A stretch of 64,000 nt of DNA from positions 1-64,000 of the forward strand of contig JADLCX010000068.1 of NCBI GenBank assembly GCA_020846975.1, in the 5' to 3' direction. The first letter of the stretch is position 1. Each line of letters opens with the position of its first letter. Both the position numbers and the translations under genes were made by a program. The stretch comes from Phycisphaerales bacterium. GTDB lineage: Bacteria > Planctomycetota > Phycisphaerae > Phycisphaerales > UBA1924. The notes below the pieces were generated by a model. That model was not told the DNA's origin and did no database searches. It saw nothing but the letters and a program-made list of their open reading frames with translations. Positions 37,429 through 47,456 of the stretch are shown piece by piece.

Positions 37429-39237
37429 CTACCGCTTGCTCCTCAGCCAGGCGTGGAGCTTCTTCTTGTCCCAGGTGTTGATGCACTGTTCCGGCGGGAG
37501 CCAGCCGCGCCGGCCGGTCATCACGCCGTACCGCAGGCAGTCAAAGTCGTCCACCGCGTGCACATCGCAGTCGATCGCGATCAGGCACCCCGCCTCGACG
37601 GCGGCCCGCACGTGGTGGTCCCGCAGATCCAGACGCATCCAGTGGGCGTTGATCTCCATCGCGACGTTGTGGGCCTTCGCCGCCGCGAACAGTTCCGCCA
37701 TGTCGGGCGCCAGGCCCGCGCGCCGGTTGATCAGCCTCCCCGTGGGGTGTCCGATGATGTGGACCATGGGGTGCTCGATCGCCCTCAGCAACCGCCTGGT
37801 CGCCGTCGCGGGATCCTGCGAGAGCGCCGCGTGCGGCGACGCGACCACGACGTCGAGCTGTGCGAGCAGCTCATCGTCATAATCCAGAGACCCGTCTGAC
37901 AGGATGTCCACCTCCGATCCCGGCAGGATCGAGATGCCCTCGATCCACGCATCCGCCGCGCGCACCGCCTTGATGTGCTCACGCAGCCGCTCCGGCGTCA
38001 GCCCGCCGGCGATCACCGAGCTCTTGCTGTGGTCGGTCACGGCGATGGTGTGAAACCCGCGATGCTTGGCCTCGCGCGCCAGTTCCTCGATGATCAGTTC
38101 GCCGTCCGACTCGGTCGTGTGGGCGTGCAGTTCGGCGCGGACATCGCCGACCTCGACCAGTCGCGGCGTGGACTTCAGCGAGAGTTCGCCCCGGTTCTCC
38201 CTGAGCTCGGGCGGAATGAACGGCAGGCCGAGCGCCTTGAAGATGTCGTCTTCAGTCCTCGAAGCAATCGGCTTCAGGCCGCGCTTGTGCGGCTCGGCCT
38301 TTCCGTCATCCTCGAACAACCCATATTCATTCAGCGTCCATCCGCGATCGAGCGAGCGCTGCCGCACCGCAACGTTGTGGTCCTTCGAGCCGGTGAAGTA
38401 GTAAAGGGCCGCACCCCAGGACGCCTCCGGGATGATCTTGAGATCGACCTGGATCGAAGGCCCTGCTTGTCCTTCCTGCAAGGCGCCCCACCGCCCCGCG
38501 TCGCCGCCGATACGCACCCGCACGCTCGAGCGTGTCTCGCCGGCGCTGATCACCTGCACGACATCGTCGGCTCCGCGAAACACCGCACCGACCGCGTCGG
38601 GATCGCTCGTCGAGACGAGGATATCGATATCGCCGATCGTCTCCTTTCCCCGCCGCAGCGAGCCCGCGAACGCGATCCGCTCCACGCCCTTCGCGCTCCG
38701 AAGTTTCGCGACGATCGCCTCGGCGATCGGCATCGCCATGCCCAGCGGCAGCCGTGTTTCCCCCTGCTCCGCGAGCGCGATCGACTCCTTGAGCTTCTGC
38801 ACGCTCTTCTCACCCATGCGAGGGAGTTCGAGGATCCTGCCGGATTCGATCGCTTTCTTCAGTCCGGCCAGGTCCTTCACCCCGCCTTCCTTCCAAAGCG
38901 CGTGCAGGGTCTTGGGCCCGAGACCCGGAATCTGCATCAGGGGCAACAGCCCCGCGGGGACCTCTGCGCGAAGTTCGTCCAGTTCCTGGACTCTGCCCTT
39001 CGTGCAGTACTCGATGATCTTGTCGGCGATCTTCGGTCCAACTCCCTCGATCTCGGTCAGCCGTTTCCTGGCATCGGCGCCGCTGCCGGCGACGATCGTC
39101 TTCAGGTCGGTCGGATAGGCCTCGATGATCCGCGAAGCCTTGTCGTGCGCGATCGCGCGGAACTTGTCCTGCCCCAGGATCTCGATCAGTTTCGCGATCT
39201 CGCCGAACGCCGCGGCCAGCTCTGCGTTCACGCTCAT
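37429..39237 (-). CDS. polX: DNA polymerase X / PHP-domain 3'-5' exonuclease
   Basis: HhH motifs, GSLRRGKETIGDIDILVST, PHP ELHAHTTESDGE...IAVTDHSKSS, EINAHWMRLDLRD. Confidence 0.93.
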   Translation of the reverse strand: MSVNAELAAAFGEIAKLIEILGQDKFRAIAHDKASRIIEAYPTDLKTIVAGSGADARKRLTEIEGVGPKIADKIIEYCTKGRVQELDELRAEVPAGLLPLMQIPGLGPKTLHALWKEGGVKDLAGLKKAIESGRILELPRMGEKSVQKLKESIALAEQGETRLPLGMAMPIAEAIVAKLRSAKGVERIAFAGSLRRGKETIGDIDILVSTSDPDAVGAVFRGADDVVQVISAGETRSSVRVRIGGDAGRWGALQEGQAGPSIQVDLKIIPEASWGAALYYFTGSKDHNVAVRQRSLDRGWTLNEYGLFEDDGKAEPHKRGLKPIASRTEDDIFKALGLPFIPPELRENRGELSLKSTPRLVEVGDVRAELHAHTTESDGELIIEELAREAKHRGFHTIAVTDHSKSSVIAGGLTPERLREHIKAVRAADAWIEGISILPGSEVDILSDGSLDYDDELLAQLDVVVASPHAALSQDPATATRRLLRAIEHPMVHIIGHPTGRLINRRAGLAPDMAELFAAAKAHNVAMEINAHWMRLDLRDHHVRAAVEAGCLIAIDCDVHAVDDFDCLRYGVMTGRRGWLPPEQCINTWDKKKLHAWLRSKR

Positions 39238-39297
39238 GCGCGATGGTAGCCGCCGGGCCATCACCCGCCGCTACGGTCGGCGCGAGAGAGGGGAGGT

Positions 39298-39669
39298 CTA
39301 CCGACTGCCCGTCGCGGCCGCCTCGCCCCCGGTGCGTGCGCCCGCGAACACCGCGACCTCGAGCCTCGCCACGCGCTCGTTCATGCTGTCGAACTTCCGC
39401 GCGATCTCGCCGATCAACTGCTCGTTGGTCGCGTGCTTGAGCGCTTCGGCGTGCACGCCCTCGAGCAGCATCGGGCCCTCCCCCAGCAGCAGCCACTCGG
39501 CATTGAGCCCGAGCTTCTCGCACACCCTGCCCAGAAACTCGCTGCTGGGCGTGGTGCCGTTCATGTACCGCCGCGCCGTCTCCACGCTGACCCCGCCGAT
39601 CTTCGCGATCTGGCGCAGGGTCTGCGACCCGACGACCAGGCGGACGCGTCGATTCAACTCCGCCTCCAT
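39298..39669 (-). CDS. XRE-like helix-turn-helix regulator
   Basis: TLRQIAKIGGVSVETARRYMNGTTPSSEFLGRVCEKLGLNAEWLLLGEGPM; start uncertain. Confidence 0.7.
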   Translation of the reverse strand: MEAELNRRVRLVVGSQTLRQIAKIGGVSVETARRYMNGTTPSSEFLGRVCEKLGLNAEWLLLGEGPMLLEGVHAEALKHATNEQLIGEIARKFDSMNERVARLEVAVFAGARTGGEAAATGSR

Positions 39670-39788
39670 CTCCCGGCGGTCGATCACGGTCGTTCGGGAT
39701 TGTGGGGCGGAAGTAACCACGGTGGGCAGTAGTGTACCGAATCGCGTGCCCGGCTCCAACCCCGCCAGCCCCGAATTCGCCCGACCGC

Positions 39789-42053
39789 CTACCCCACATC
39801 GCCCAGCCCCAGCCATTCGCCATGCGTGCGCAGCAACCGCTTTCTCAGAAGTTCCTCGCCCGGGCCTTCCAGGCGCGGCGACCGCTCGATCCACGCGACA
39901 GCATCGCGCCGGGCCAGGGCCAACAACTCCCGATCCTGCATCAGGTCGGCGACCTTGAAGGGGGGAGATCCCGCCTGCCTGAGCCCGAACACCTCGCCCG
40001 GGCCGCGAATCTCAAGGTCTTTTTCGGCCACCACGAACCCGTCGGTTGTGCCGGCCATGACGTTCAGCCTCGCCTCGGCATCTGGAGTCTTCGGCTCGGC
40101 GATCAGGACGCACGCCGAACGTTTGCGGCCCCGCCCGACGCGGCCTCGGAGCTGGTGCAACTGCGCGAGTCCGAACCGCTCGGCGTGCTCCACGACCATG
40201 ATCGTCGCGCTCGGCACATCGACCCCGACCTCAATGACGGTCGTGCAGATCAGCGCGTCGATCAGCCCCGATCGGAATCTCGCCATGATGTGGTCGCGGG
40301 TCTGGGCGCTCATCCGCCCGTGAAGCGCGGCGACACGCTTTCCCGTCAACTCGCCTTGTTCGAGCCGGGCCTGCAACGATCGCAGGTCGTTCAAGTCCGC
40401 ATCGCCGCCGTCGCCGGCCGCGCTCGCGCCCGAGTCGATCGCGGGCACGACGATGTACGCCTGCTCCAGTTCCTCCCCCGCCTTGCCCAGTCGCGACGCA
40501 ACCCATCGGTAGACCTCGGCGGACTGTGCCGGCGACACGACGCGCGTCACGATCGGCGATCGTCCCGGCGGGAGTTCGCGGATGGTCGAGACGTCGAGGT
40601 CGCCGAAGAGCGTGAGCGCGAGGGTCCGTGGGATGGGCGTCGCCGTCATCACCAGCACGTGGGGCGAGGATCGCCCCGATCCCGATTCGCTCGCCGGATC
40701 CTCACCCTTCTCCCGCAATGTCGCGCGCTGGTGCACGCCGAAGCGGTGCTGCTCGTCGATCACCACCACGGCCAGCGACTCGAACCTCACGTGCTCGGTC
40801 AACAGCGCGTGCGTGCCCACGACGATGTCCGCATCGCCCGACGCGATCCGGGCCACGGTCGCTTCTCGCTCGCGCCCGCCCACGCTCCCGGTGAGCAGCT
40901 CGACCCGAACCTCCGACCCGGACAGGAACTTCGAGATCGAGCCGAAGTGCTGCTCGGCGAGCAGCTCCGTCGGGGCCATCAGCACGGCCTGCTTCCTGGT
41001 CGCCACCGCCATCAGCATCGCGTACAGCGCGACAACCGTCTTTCCCGAACCGACATCGCCCTGGATCAGCCGGTTGCTCGGTCGATCGAGTGTCAGATCG
41101 GCGGCGACCTGCTGGATGACCTCGTCCTGTGCTTCGGTGAGCCTGAACGGAAACCGTGCCCGGATCCTCGCGTCGATCTCGACCGTCCACCGCAGCGACG
41201 CCGCGGCCGTCCCGCCCCGCTGCTGGGCACGCCGCATGAAAACCCCGAGTTGGAACAGCAGGAGTTCGTCGAACGCCAGACGCCTCCTCGCCTCACGCCA
41301 ATCGACATCGGTCTCGGGCCGATGGGCGAGCCGGTACGCGTCCGCCAGCGGGAGCATGGAACGCTTCTGACGATACTCGGTCGTCAGGTGATCCTCGATC
41401 TGCCCGACGGCGCGCTCGAGCACGATCCCGACCGCCCGTTCGATCCCCGCGCTCTCGATCGCCTCGCTCGCGGAATACACGGGTCGGATTCGACCCTCGG
41501 TCGGCGGCGGCTCCTCCGCATCCTCTTTCAGAATCAGGAACTTCGGATTGGCCATCTGAAAGCCGGGTCCGCGCCTCTTGGCCTGGCCGTGCGCCCGGAG
41601 CCGCAGCCCGGGGTAGATCTGGCTTCTGAGGTACGAGCCGTTGAACCACACCAGGTCCATGCGGCCCGTTTCGTCCAGCAGGACCGCCTCGAATCGCTGC
41701 TTGCCGAACGGCCCGGCGACTCGGGTCGCCGTGACATCGCCGCGGACGGTCACGATCTGATCCGGCGCGACCTTCGCGATCGACTCCTCGGCCTGATGCC
41801 GTTCATACCGCATGGGCACGTGCTTGATCAGGTCGCCGACGGTGACGAGTTCCAGCCTTCTCAGCGCGCCCGCCGTCGCCGATCCGATTCCCGCCACGCC
41901 CGCGAGCGGTGTGGTCAGCGAGAACCCTCCGCGCGGCGAGCCCTCGCGTCCGGCACCGCCCATCTGGTTGCCCGCCACTTCTTCGGAGCGTTCGATCGCC
42001 GGCTTGCGCGGCGGTTCGCCAGCAGTCCCCGCATCATCCGCCCGACGCCCCAT
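39789..42053 (-). CDS. recG: ATP-dependent DNA helicase RecG
   Basis: RLIQGDVGSGKTVVALYAML, APTELLAEQH, VIDEQHRFGVHQR, MTATPIPRTLALTLFGDLDVS, LHQLRGRVGRG. Confidence 0.95.
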   Translation of the reverse strand: MGRRADDAGTAGEPPRKPAIERSEEVAGNQMGGAGREGSPRGGFSLTTPLAGVAGIGSATAGALRRLELVTVGDLIKHVPMRYERHQAEESIAKVAPDQIVTVRGDVTATRVAGPFGKQRFEAVLLDETGRMDLVWFNGSYLRSQIYPGLRLRAHGQAKRRGPGFQMANPKFLILKEDAEEPPPTEGRIRPVYSASEAIESAGIERAVGIVLERAVGQIEDHLTTEYRQKRSMLPLADAYRLAHRPETDVDWREARRRLAFDELLLFQLGVFMRRAQQRGGTAAASLRWTVEIDARIRARFPFRLTEAQDEVIQQVAADLTLDRPSNRLIQGDVGSGKTVVALYAMLMAVATRKQAVLMAPTELLAEQHFGSISKFLSGSEVRVELLTGSVGGREREATVARIASGDADIVVGTHALLTEHVRFESLAVVVIDEQHRFGVHQRATLREKGEDPASESGSGRSSPHVLVMTATPIPRTLALTLFGDLDVSTIRELPPGRSPIVTRVVSPAQSAEVYRWVASRLGKAGEELEQAYIVVPAIDSGASAAGDGGDADLNDLRSLQARLEQGELTGKRVAALHGRMSAQTRDHIMARFRSGLIDALICTTVIEVGVDVPSATIMVVEHAERFGLAQLHQLRGRVGRGRKRSACVLIAEPKTPDAEARLNVMAGTTDGFVVAEKDLEIRGPGEVFGLRQAGSPPFKVADLMQDRELLALARRDAVAWIERSPRLEGPGEELLRKRLLRTHGEWLGLGDVG

Positions 42054-42384
42054 CGTGCCTTCGCTCCTTGCTCGCCGGGTCGATCTCACGCAGGTAGGCC
42101 CACGAGTAGATCCCCGTGTCGTGCCCGTCGCTGAAGCGTAGTCGGATCGCGTAGTTCCCCACAAGTTCCGCGCCCTCGGCCCTCAGCGGTCCGGTCGCCG
42201 CGGTCCCGCGTGATGGCAGAACCGTCAGCGGGTTGCGGGCCATGTCCTCCCTCATCTGGCGTGCCTCGGCCGAGGGCGACATCCTCCGCAGGTACACGAT
42301 CGAGTAGTACGACGTGGATCCGTCGTCCCATTCCACGGTCAGCCCGCGGTCCTTCTTGAGGTCGATGTTCCGTGGGGCGTGCAT
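42034..42384 (-). CDS. DUF971 (gamma-butyrobetaine hydroxylase N-terminal-like) protein
   Basis: GLTVEWDDGSTSYYSIVYLRRMSPSAEARQM...GNYAIRLRFSDGHDTGIYSWAYLREI. Confidence 0.85.
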   Translation of the reverse strand: MHAPRNIDLKKDRGLTVEWDDGSTSYYSIVYLRRMSPSAEARQMREDMARNPLTVLPSRGTAATGPLRAEGAELVGNYAIRLRFSDGHDTGIYSWAYLREIDPASKERRHDGASGG

Positions 42385-42417
42385 CGCGTTCAGTCCGGCG
42401 AACCCTATGCTCCTCCC

Positions 42418-43359
42418 ATGCCCGCCGCCAACGCCGATCACGCCGCCGCCGAGCCCGCCTTGGCCAACTTTGCCGACCGCCTGCACGAGGCGATTTCCCG
42501 CGCCGGCACGCCGGCCTGTGTCGGACTCGACCCCGTGTACGAGAAACTGCCGCCTTCGCTGCGAAGGGCGCAATCAGGCGAGGCCGAAGCGATTCTCGAG
42601 TTCTGCACGGGCGTGATCGACGCGATCCACGACATCGTTCCGGTCGTGAAGCCGCAGTCCGCCTGCTTCGAGCGGTACGGTCAGGCGGGTGTGCGCGCCC
42701 TGCGTCGCACGATCCAGGCCGCGCACAACCGCGGGATGCTCGTCGTTCTCGACGCCAAGCGCGGCGACATCGGCGTTTCCGCCGAGCACTACGCGCAGGC
42801 CGCGTTCGGCGGCGAAGGCGGCCGGCCTGCCCACGCGGCCGACGCCGTGACCCTCAACGGTTACCTCGGCCCCGACACGATCGAGCCCTTCCTGGCCCGC
42901 CAGGGCCGGGGCGTGTTTGTCCTCGTGCGCACGAGCAACCCCGGCTCGGACGCTGTCCAATCGCAGCGGCTCGCGGATGGGCGGACCGTCGCCGAACTGA
43001 TGGCCGATCAGGTCGCAGAGCTCGGACGCGCCGCCGACCGTATCGGCGCGTGCGGCCTCAGCAGCGTGGGCGCCGTCGTCGGAGCGACCAAGTCCGCCGA
43101 GGCGGGCGCGTTGCGCGCGCGTATGCCGGAGACGACGTTCCTCGTCCCCGGCTACGGCGCACAAGGTGGCACGCTCGACGACCTGAAGCCGATGCTGCGC
43201 AGCACTGCCTCCGCTGCCGACAGCGGCGTCATCGTCAACGCGAGCCGTTCCGTGCTTTACCCGACCAACCCCGCCAACCCCGAGGGATCGGACTACCGAT
43301 CCGCCATCCGCGACGCCGCCCGCCGGTTCGCCGACGAGCTGCGTTCGCTCTTCGCCTAA
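42418..43359 (+). CDS. pyrF: Orotidine 5'-phosphate decarboxylase
   Basis: TPACVGLDPVYEKLP, VVLDAKRGDIGVSAEHYA, LVPGYGAQGGTLDDLKPML, GVIVNASRSVLYP. Confidence 0.93.
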   Translation: MPAANADHAAAEPALANFADRLHEAISRAGTPACVGLDPVYEKLPPSLRRAQSGEAEAILEFCTGVIDAIHDIVPVVKPQSACFERYGQAGVRALRRTIQAAHNRGMLVVLDAKRGDIGVSAEHYAQAAFGGEGGRPAHAADAVTLNGYLGPDTIEPFLARQGRGVFVLVRTSNPGSDAVQSQRLADGRTVAELMADQVAELGRAADRIGACGLSSVGAVVGATKSAEAGALRARMPETTFLVPGYGAQGGTLDDLKPMLRSTASAADSGVIVNASRSVLYPTNPANPEGSDYRSAIRDAARRFADELRSLFA

Positions 43360-44150
43360 CGCCGCGGCAGCGCCTTGCGGCGCCGCCTCACCCCGGCCAT
43401 CAATCCAAACACTCCCGCCGCCGCGGCCGCGCCGGGCGTGGGAATCTCAAATGCCCGCCCGGAGTGCGAGGCCTCCGAGATCCACGACGTCGTGGGCAGG
43501 TGGCCCACGTTGAGCGCGACCGACCCACCGTCCGCCGCGATACTCGTCATGGTGAACGCGAAGTCCTCAAGCACAAACGTCGTGAATCCAAGCCCGTACT
43601 GGTTCGGGTCGAACCCCAGCGAGGTCATGTACGCCGCGAGCCCCGCGTTGGTGTAGTCCACGCCGCTGGCGCTCCCCGCGGCCACATCCGAGCCGGTGAT
43701 CGATCCGGCCGAGCCCCACGAACTCGGGCTGCCGATGATGTTCATCGACGCCGCGCCCGGCGCGATCTGCACGCTCAGGAGCGTCGCGCCCGAGACCGGA
43801 TGCACGAACGAGTACGACCCCGTGATGGCGTACACGTGGTTCCATTCGGTACCGAACGGCGTGCTCGTGACATAACTCGCGGTCAGGTTGACAAGCATGC
43901 CCACCGGCACGGAAGCCGTGGGCACGGCGCCGTTGTTGTCATCCACGCGCAGCGTGACCGGGGTTGAGGCCGGCACCCGCCCGTTGCGGATCAGGAACGT
44001 TCCGCCCGAGCCCGAGGTGCCGTTGAACGTCGGGAAGTTCGAGTCGTCGTCGGAGGCGAAACTGACGAGCGTGGCGTTTGCCGAACTCGCCGCGGCGAGC
44101 AGTGCCGCCGCGCCGACGGCGCCGATGATTGTGGTGCGACCCCGGTCCAT
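43356..44150 (-). CDS. Secreted protein with PEP-CTERM-like C-terminus (paralogue A)
   Basis: Signal peptide; VSFASDDDSNFPTFNGTSGSGGTFLIRNGR...TLRVDDNNG; C-terminus IPTPGAAAAAGVFGLMAGVRRRRKALPRR. Confidence 0.82.
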   Translation of the reverse strand: MDRGRTTIIGAVGAAALLAAASSANATLVSFASDDDSNFPTFNGTSGSGGTFLIRNGRVPASTPVTLRVDDNNGAVPTASVPVGMLVNLTASYVTSTPFGTEWNHVYAITGSYSFVHPVSGATLLSVQIAPGAASMNIIGSPSSWGSAGSITGSDVAAGSASGVDYTNAGLAAYMTSLGFDPNQYGLGFTTFVLEDFAFTMTSIAADGGSVALNVGHLPTTSWISEASHSGRAFEIPTPGAAAAAGVFGLMAGVRRRRKALPRR

Positions 44151-44414
44151 GCCGTTCCTTTCTCAATCGCGCCCGGGCGCTTTCGCCGGGGCGTCATGTG
44201 ATCACGCGATGTCTCTCTCGAACCCCCCGCGACACCCACCGTGCCGGGCACGAATCGGAGCACGCCCGACGGGTCGATCCTGCGCCGGGCCGTCTGAACG
44301 GCCAGTTCGCGAGGTCTCGCACCTCGAATCGGGGTTGGGGTTGTGACGGTTGTGCGGCCCGCAGCGATGGTCGATCGGGTTATTCGACGGCGCCGGGCTC
44401 GCCGCAAAAAGCAA

Positions 44415-44449
44415 GTCGGACGCCGAGTCGCCGTGACTCAGCGTCCGAC
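44415..44449 (-). terminator. Long hairpin followed by T-run on the minus strand
   Basis: GTCGGACGCCGAGTCgccgtGACTCAGCGTCCGAC; minus strand continues TTGCTTTTTGCGG. Confidence 0.8.
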
Positions 44450-44627
44450 AATCGCGGGACCGCCGCAGTCGCGGCCGATGAACGGGGTTCGTTCATGGCG
44501 GCACTCCGCCCAGCGCCAAACACAACGCTGTCACGGAGTGCCGCGATCTCGCGGATCTATATCTACGGCCCTCTCGCCCCGGTGTGCAAGACAGAAGCAC
44601 ACCGGGACTCGGACCGACAAGCCGAAG

Positions 44628-45425
44628 TTACCGGCGACGGCGACCCAACGCGATGAGCCCGGCCAAGCCGATCAGGCTCAGCGCGCCGGGCGTCGGGATG
44701 CCATTGACCGCCGAACCGCTGAACGAACCCTCGGAAGCCCACGCCGCGGTCGGCAGACGGCTTGTCGAGTTGATCGGCACCGGGCCGCCGCCCGTGTTCA
44801 GGTTCGTGAGCGTAAAGCTGAAGTCGTCCGGGGTGTTCGAGCTGCCTCCGGCGACGGGCACGCCGTAGTTCAGCGGATTCTGACCCGCGCCCGAGATCGC
44901 CGTCGCCAACCCGGCCGCGGCCGTCCAGGTCACGGCGCCCGCGAAGTTGTACGCGGTGTCGGAGCTGAACAGCGAGCCGGAAGAACCCCACGTCGTGCTC
45001 GTACCGAGGATCGTCAGCGCGCCGGGCTGGTTGCCGCCGCCGATCGTTCCCGTCAGCAGAGCCGCGCCGCTGGCCGAATCGACGAACGAGAACGAGCCGG
45101 TCACGCTGTACAGGAACGTCTGTGCTCCCGCGAGCCCCACGCTGTTCACGAACGTTGCCGTGAAGTTCGCGCGGAAGTTGACGTTCAGCGTAACGGTCGG
45201 GTTCGCGCCGTTGTTGTCGTCAATCTTGAGCGTAACGGGCGTGCCCTGCGGGTCCCGCCCGTTCACGACCCCGAACGACGAGCCTGAGGCCGCCGTGCCG
45301 CGGAACGTGAACTGGCTGGAATCGTCGTCCGACGCGAAGCTGAAAAGCGTCGCATGGGCCGAGCCCGCCAGGAGTGTGAGGGTGAGAACAGATGTGGACA
45401 GTGACTTGAACGAAGTGAAAGCCAT
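44628..45425 (-). CDS. Secreted protein with PEP-CTERM-like C-terminus (paralogue B)
   Basis: LFSFASDDDSSQFTFRGTAASGSSFGVVNGRDPQGTPVTLKIDDNNGANPT; C-terminus IPTPGALSLIGLAGLIALGRRRR. Confidence 0.82.
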   Translation of the reverse strand: MAFTSFKSLSTSVLTLTLLAGSAHATLFSFASDDDSSQFTFRGTAASGSSFGVVNGRDPQGTPVTLKIDDNNGANPTVTLNVNFRANFTATFVNSVGLAGAQTFLYSVTGSFSFVDSASGAALLTGTIGGGNQPGALTILGTSTTWGSSGSLFSSDTAYNFAGAVTWTAAAGLATAISGAGQNPLNYGVPVAGGSSNTPDDFSFTLTNLNTGGGPVPINSTSRLPTAAWASEGSFSGSAVNGIPTPGALSLIGLAGLIALGRRRR

Positions 45426-45714
45426 TGCCGAAACCCCTTCAGTTCGGCTCTCTCACCTCTCAAGTTGGTTATAGAACCCGGCGCGGTCTCCCACCGCTTC
45501 GGGTTGTTGGACAGACCACAGAATACCCATTCCTGGTCCGAAAGCCAGCACTATCTGCGCGATTCTGGACTTTTTTTTCAAGTTGGGAGGTTCGATCGGC
45601 GCGCATAACCGCACAAACCTCTTGCAAAGCGGTCGATCAGTGTTCCGTCAGGCTGATGGTTATCGAATCCTCACGACGTTGGCACAGATCGTTCGGTGCG
45701 GCGGGCGATGCGGC

Positions 45715-46260
45715 CTACATGGGCTTCTTGGCGATCGTCACGTCGTACACCTTCAGGAGTTTCTCCTTGTCGAAGATCATCTCCTGGCGCGTGTACCCGA
45801 CCACGTCGTACTCGGTGGTCAGTTCGATGGCGTCCACCGGGCAGGCTTCCTCGCACATGCCGCAGTAGATGCAGCGCAGTTCGTCGATCTCGAACTTCTT
45901 TGGGTACTTTTCGCGGTCATCCCACGGCGATTCGTCGGCCACGATGTGGATGCAGTTGGCCGGGCACAGCGTCGGGCACATCATGCACGCGACGCACTTG
46001 ACCCGCCCCATCTCGTCCCGATTCAGTCGGTGCACGCCCCGGAAGTTCCGGGGCTCAAACCCGCTCACCTCGGCGGAAAAATGCTCGCGACGCTCCTCGG
46101 GATACTGCAGCGCGCGGCTGGTCCGACCCTGCCCGAAGCTTGTCACCAGGTGCCGAAGCGTCGTGCCAAAACCCCTGAAAATCTCGGGCAAATACGCGGA
46201 TTCACGCGGTCCAAGCTTCGCCGGTCCGACCGCGAGAATGTCTTCCTGTTTCACCGTCAT
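45715..46260 (-). CDS. nuoI: NADH-quinone oxidoreductase subunit I-like 2[4Fe-4S] ferredoxin
   Basis: CVACMMCPTLCPANCIHIVADE and CIYCGMCEEACPVDAIELT. Confidence 0.85.
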   Translation of the reverse strand: MTVKQEDILAVGPAKLGPRESAYLPEIFRGFGTTLRHLVTSFGQGRTSRALQYPEERREHFSAEVSGFEPRNFRGVHRLNRDEMGRVKCVACMMCPTLCPANCIHIVADESPWDDREKYPKKFEIDELRCIYCGMCEEACPVDAIELTTEYDVVGYTRQEMIFDKEKLLKVYDVTIAKKPM

Positions 46261-46343
46261 GCCCGAGAGCGTATGCGTCCGAGCTCCACCCGGCGTCACA
46301 GGTCTTTCTTGCTGCGCCGCCCGGATCGGCGATAATCTTGGTC

Positions 46344-47153
46344 ATGGGCCGCATGCGACGAACCCCGCCGTTGTTCGAGGCCGTGGGCAGAGCCCCGGGC
46401 TCTTCACAGCCCGTGAAGCCGGTTGTCCATTCCGGTAACGGGACAGCCACGAGCCCGGCCGCGCCAGCGCGTGTCGCCCCACCGACTCTCCACGCCCCGG
46501 TTGTCGTCGAGCCGGTGCGATCCATCCCGGTCGTCAAGCCGACCGCGTCGCGCGGCCGCATGGTGCCACTCCTGCTCATGTCGGCCGCGGCGGTCCTGCT
46601 TGTCGGGTTCGTGGCCTGGTCGGTCGGTTATTCTCGCGGCCAAGATGACGGCAAAAAGGCCATGTTGCCGCACACCAGCGCGGAAGACGCCGCGATTATC
46701 ACGGGAAACGGCACGCCCGCGGCACCGCTTCCTCCGGTGTCTGGCCCTACAAAAACACGAACAAATACGGAGAGCATCTCCTCATCCGTCCCGTCCCTGG
46801 GCATGCCCCCGGTCACGGGTCCGGATCCGCGAAACCCGGGTGAGAACTACCTCACGATCGTCACGCTGACATGGAAAGATGCGCAGGCCGCGGTGCGATT
46901 CCTGCAGAAAAACGGTCTGCCCGCCACGTGCATCCCGGTTGGAAAGGTTGATCCCGCGGCTGCTCAGGCGAACAATGCCAACCACTTGGTCTTTGTGCTG
47001 GACGGCATCCCCTCCGGGCAGTACAAGGCGAGCGAGTCCAAGCGCAACGACCTCATTGCCAAAGTCCGAACCCTCGGCAAGCGTTGGCAGCGGGAGGAGC
47101 GTGGCGCCAGCGATTTCGGTGAGCCTCAGTGGGTACTTTTCAGGGGAAAATGA
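46344..47153 (+). CDS. Single-pass membrane protein, SPOR-like C-terminus possible
   Basis: TM MVPLLLMSAAAVLLVGFVAWSVGY; C-terminal TLTWKDAQAAVRFLQKNGLPATCIPV. Confidence 0.6.
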   Translation: MGRMRRTPPLFEAVGRAPGSSQPVKPVVHSGNGTATSPAAPARVAPPTLHAPVVVEPVRSIPVVKPTASRGRMVPLLLMSAAAVLLVGFVAWSVGYSRGQDDGKKAMLPHTSAEDAAIITGNGTPAAPLPPVSGPTKTRTNTESISSSVPSLGMPPVTGPDPRNPGENYLTIVTLTWKDAQAAVRFLQKNGLPATCIPVGKVDPAAAQANNANHLVFVLDGIPSGQYKASESKRNDLIAKVRTLGKRWQREERGASDFGEPQWVLFRGK

Positions 47154-47202
47154 CTGGATTCCGGCCGTGTCCCGCACGGCTTACTTCAAGCTGGAGCACG
47201 AC

Positions 47203-47364
47203 ATGAGCCTCGATCGATCCCTCAAGAGCAAGGGCAGCCTGACCGGTGTTCGCAGCGTACTCACCCGCGCCGAGCGGGTTGCCAAGATGAAGGCGGACCG
47301 CAAGTTCGACGAGAGCAAGAACTCGCCGATCGGCCTGCCCAAGACCCTCTCCGGCAAGCGCTAG
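47203..47364 (+). CDS. Small basic protein (Planctomycete/Verrucomicrobia-restricted, TIGR04137-like)
   Basis: MSLDRSLKSKGSLTGVRSVLTRAERVAKMKADRKFDESKNSPIGLPKTLSGKR. Confidence 0.85.
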   Translation: MSLDRSLKSKGSLTGVRSVLTRAERVAKMKADRKFDESKNSPIGLPKTLSGKR

Positions 47365-47456
47365 GCCCCTTCGACGCCCGTCAATCTGCGCCGTTTCCAC
47401 GAATTCAGGCCGTTCCGTCAGGCCGGTCGCGGTATGCTGCGCGCCGGTGAGCCACC

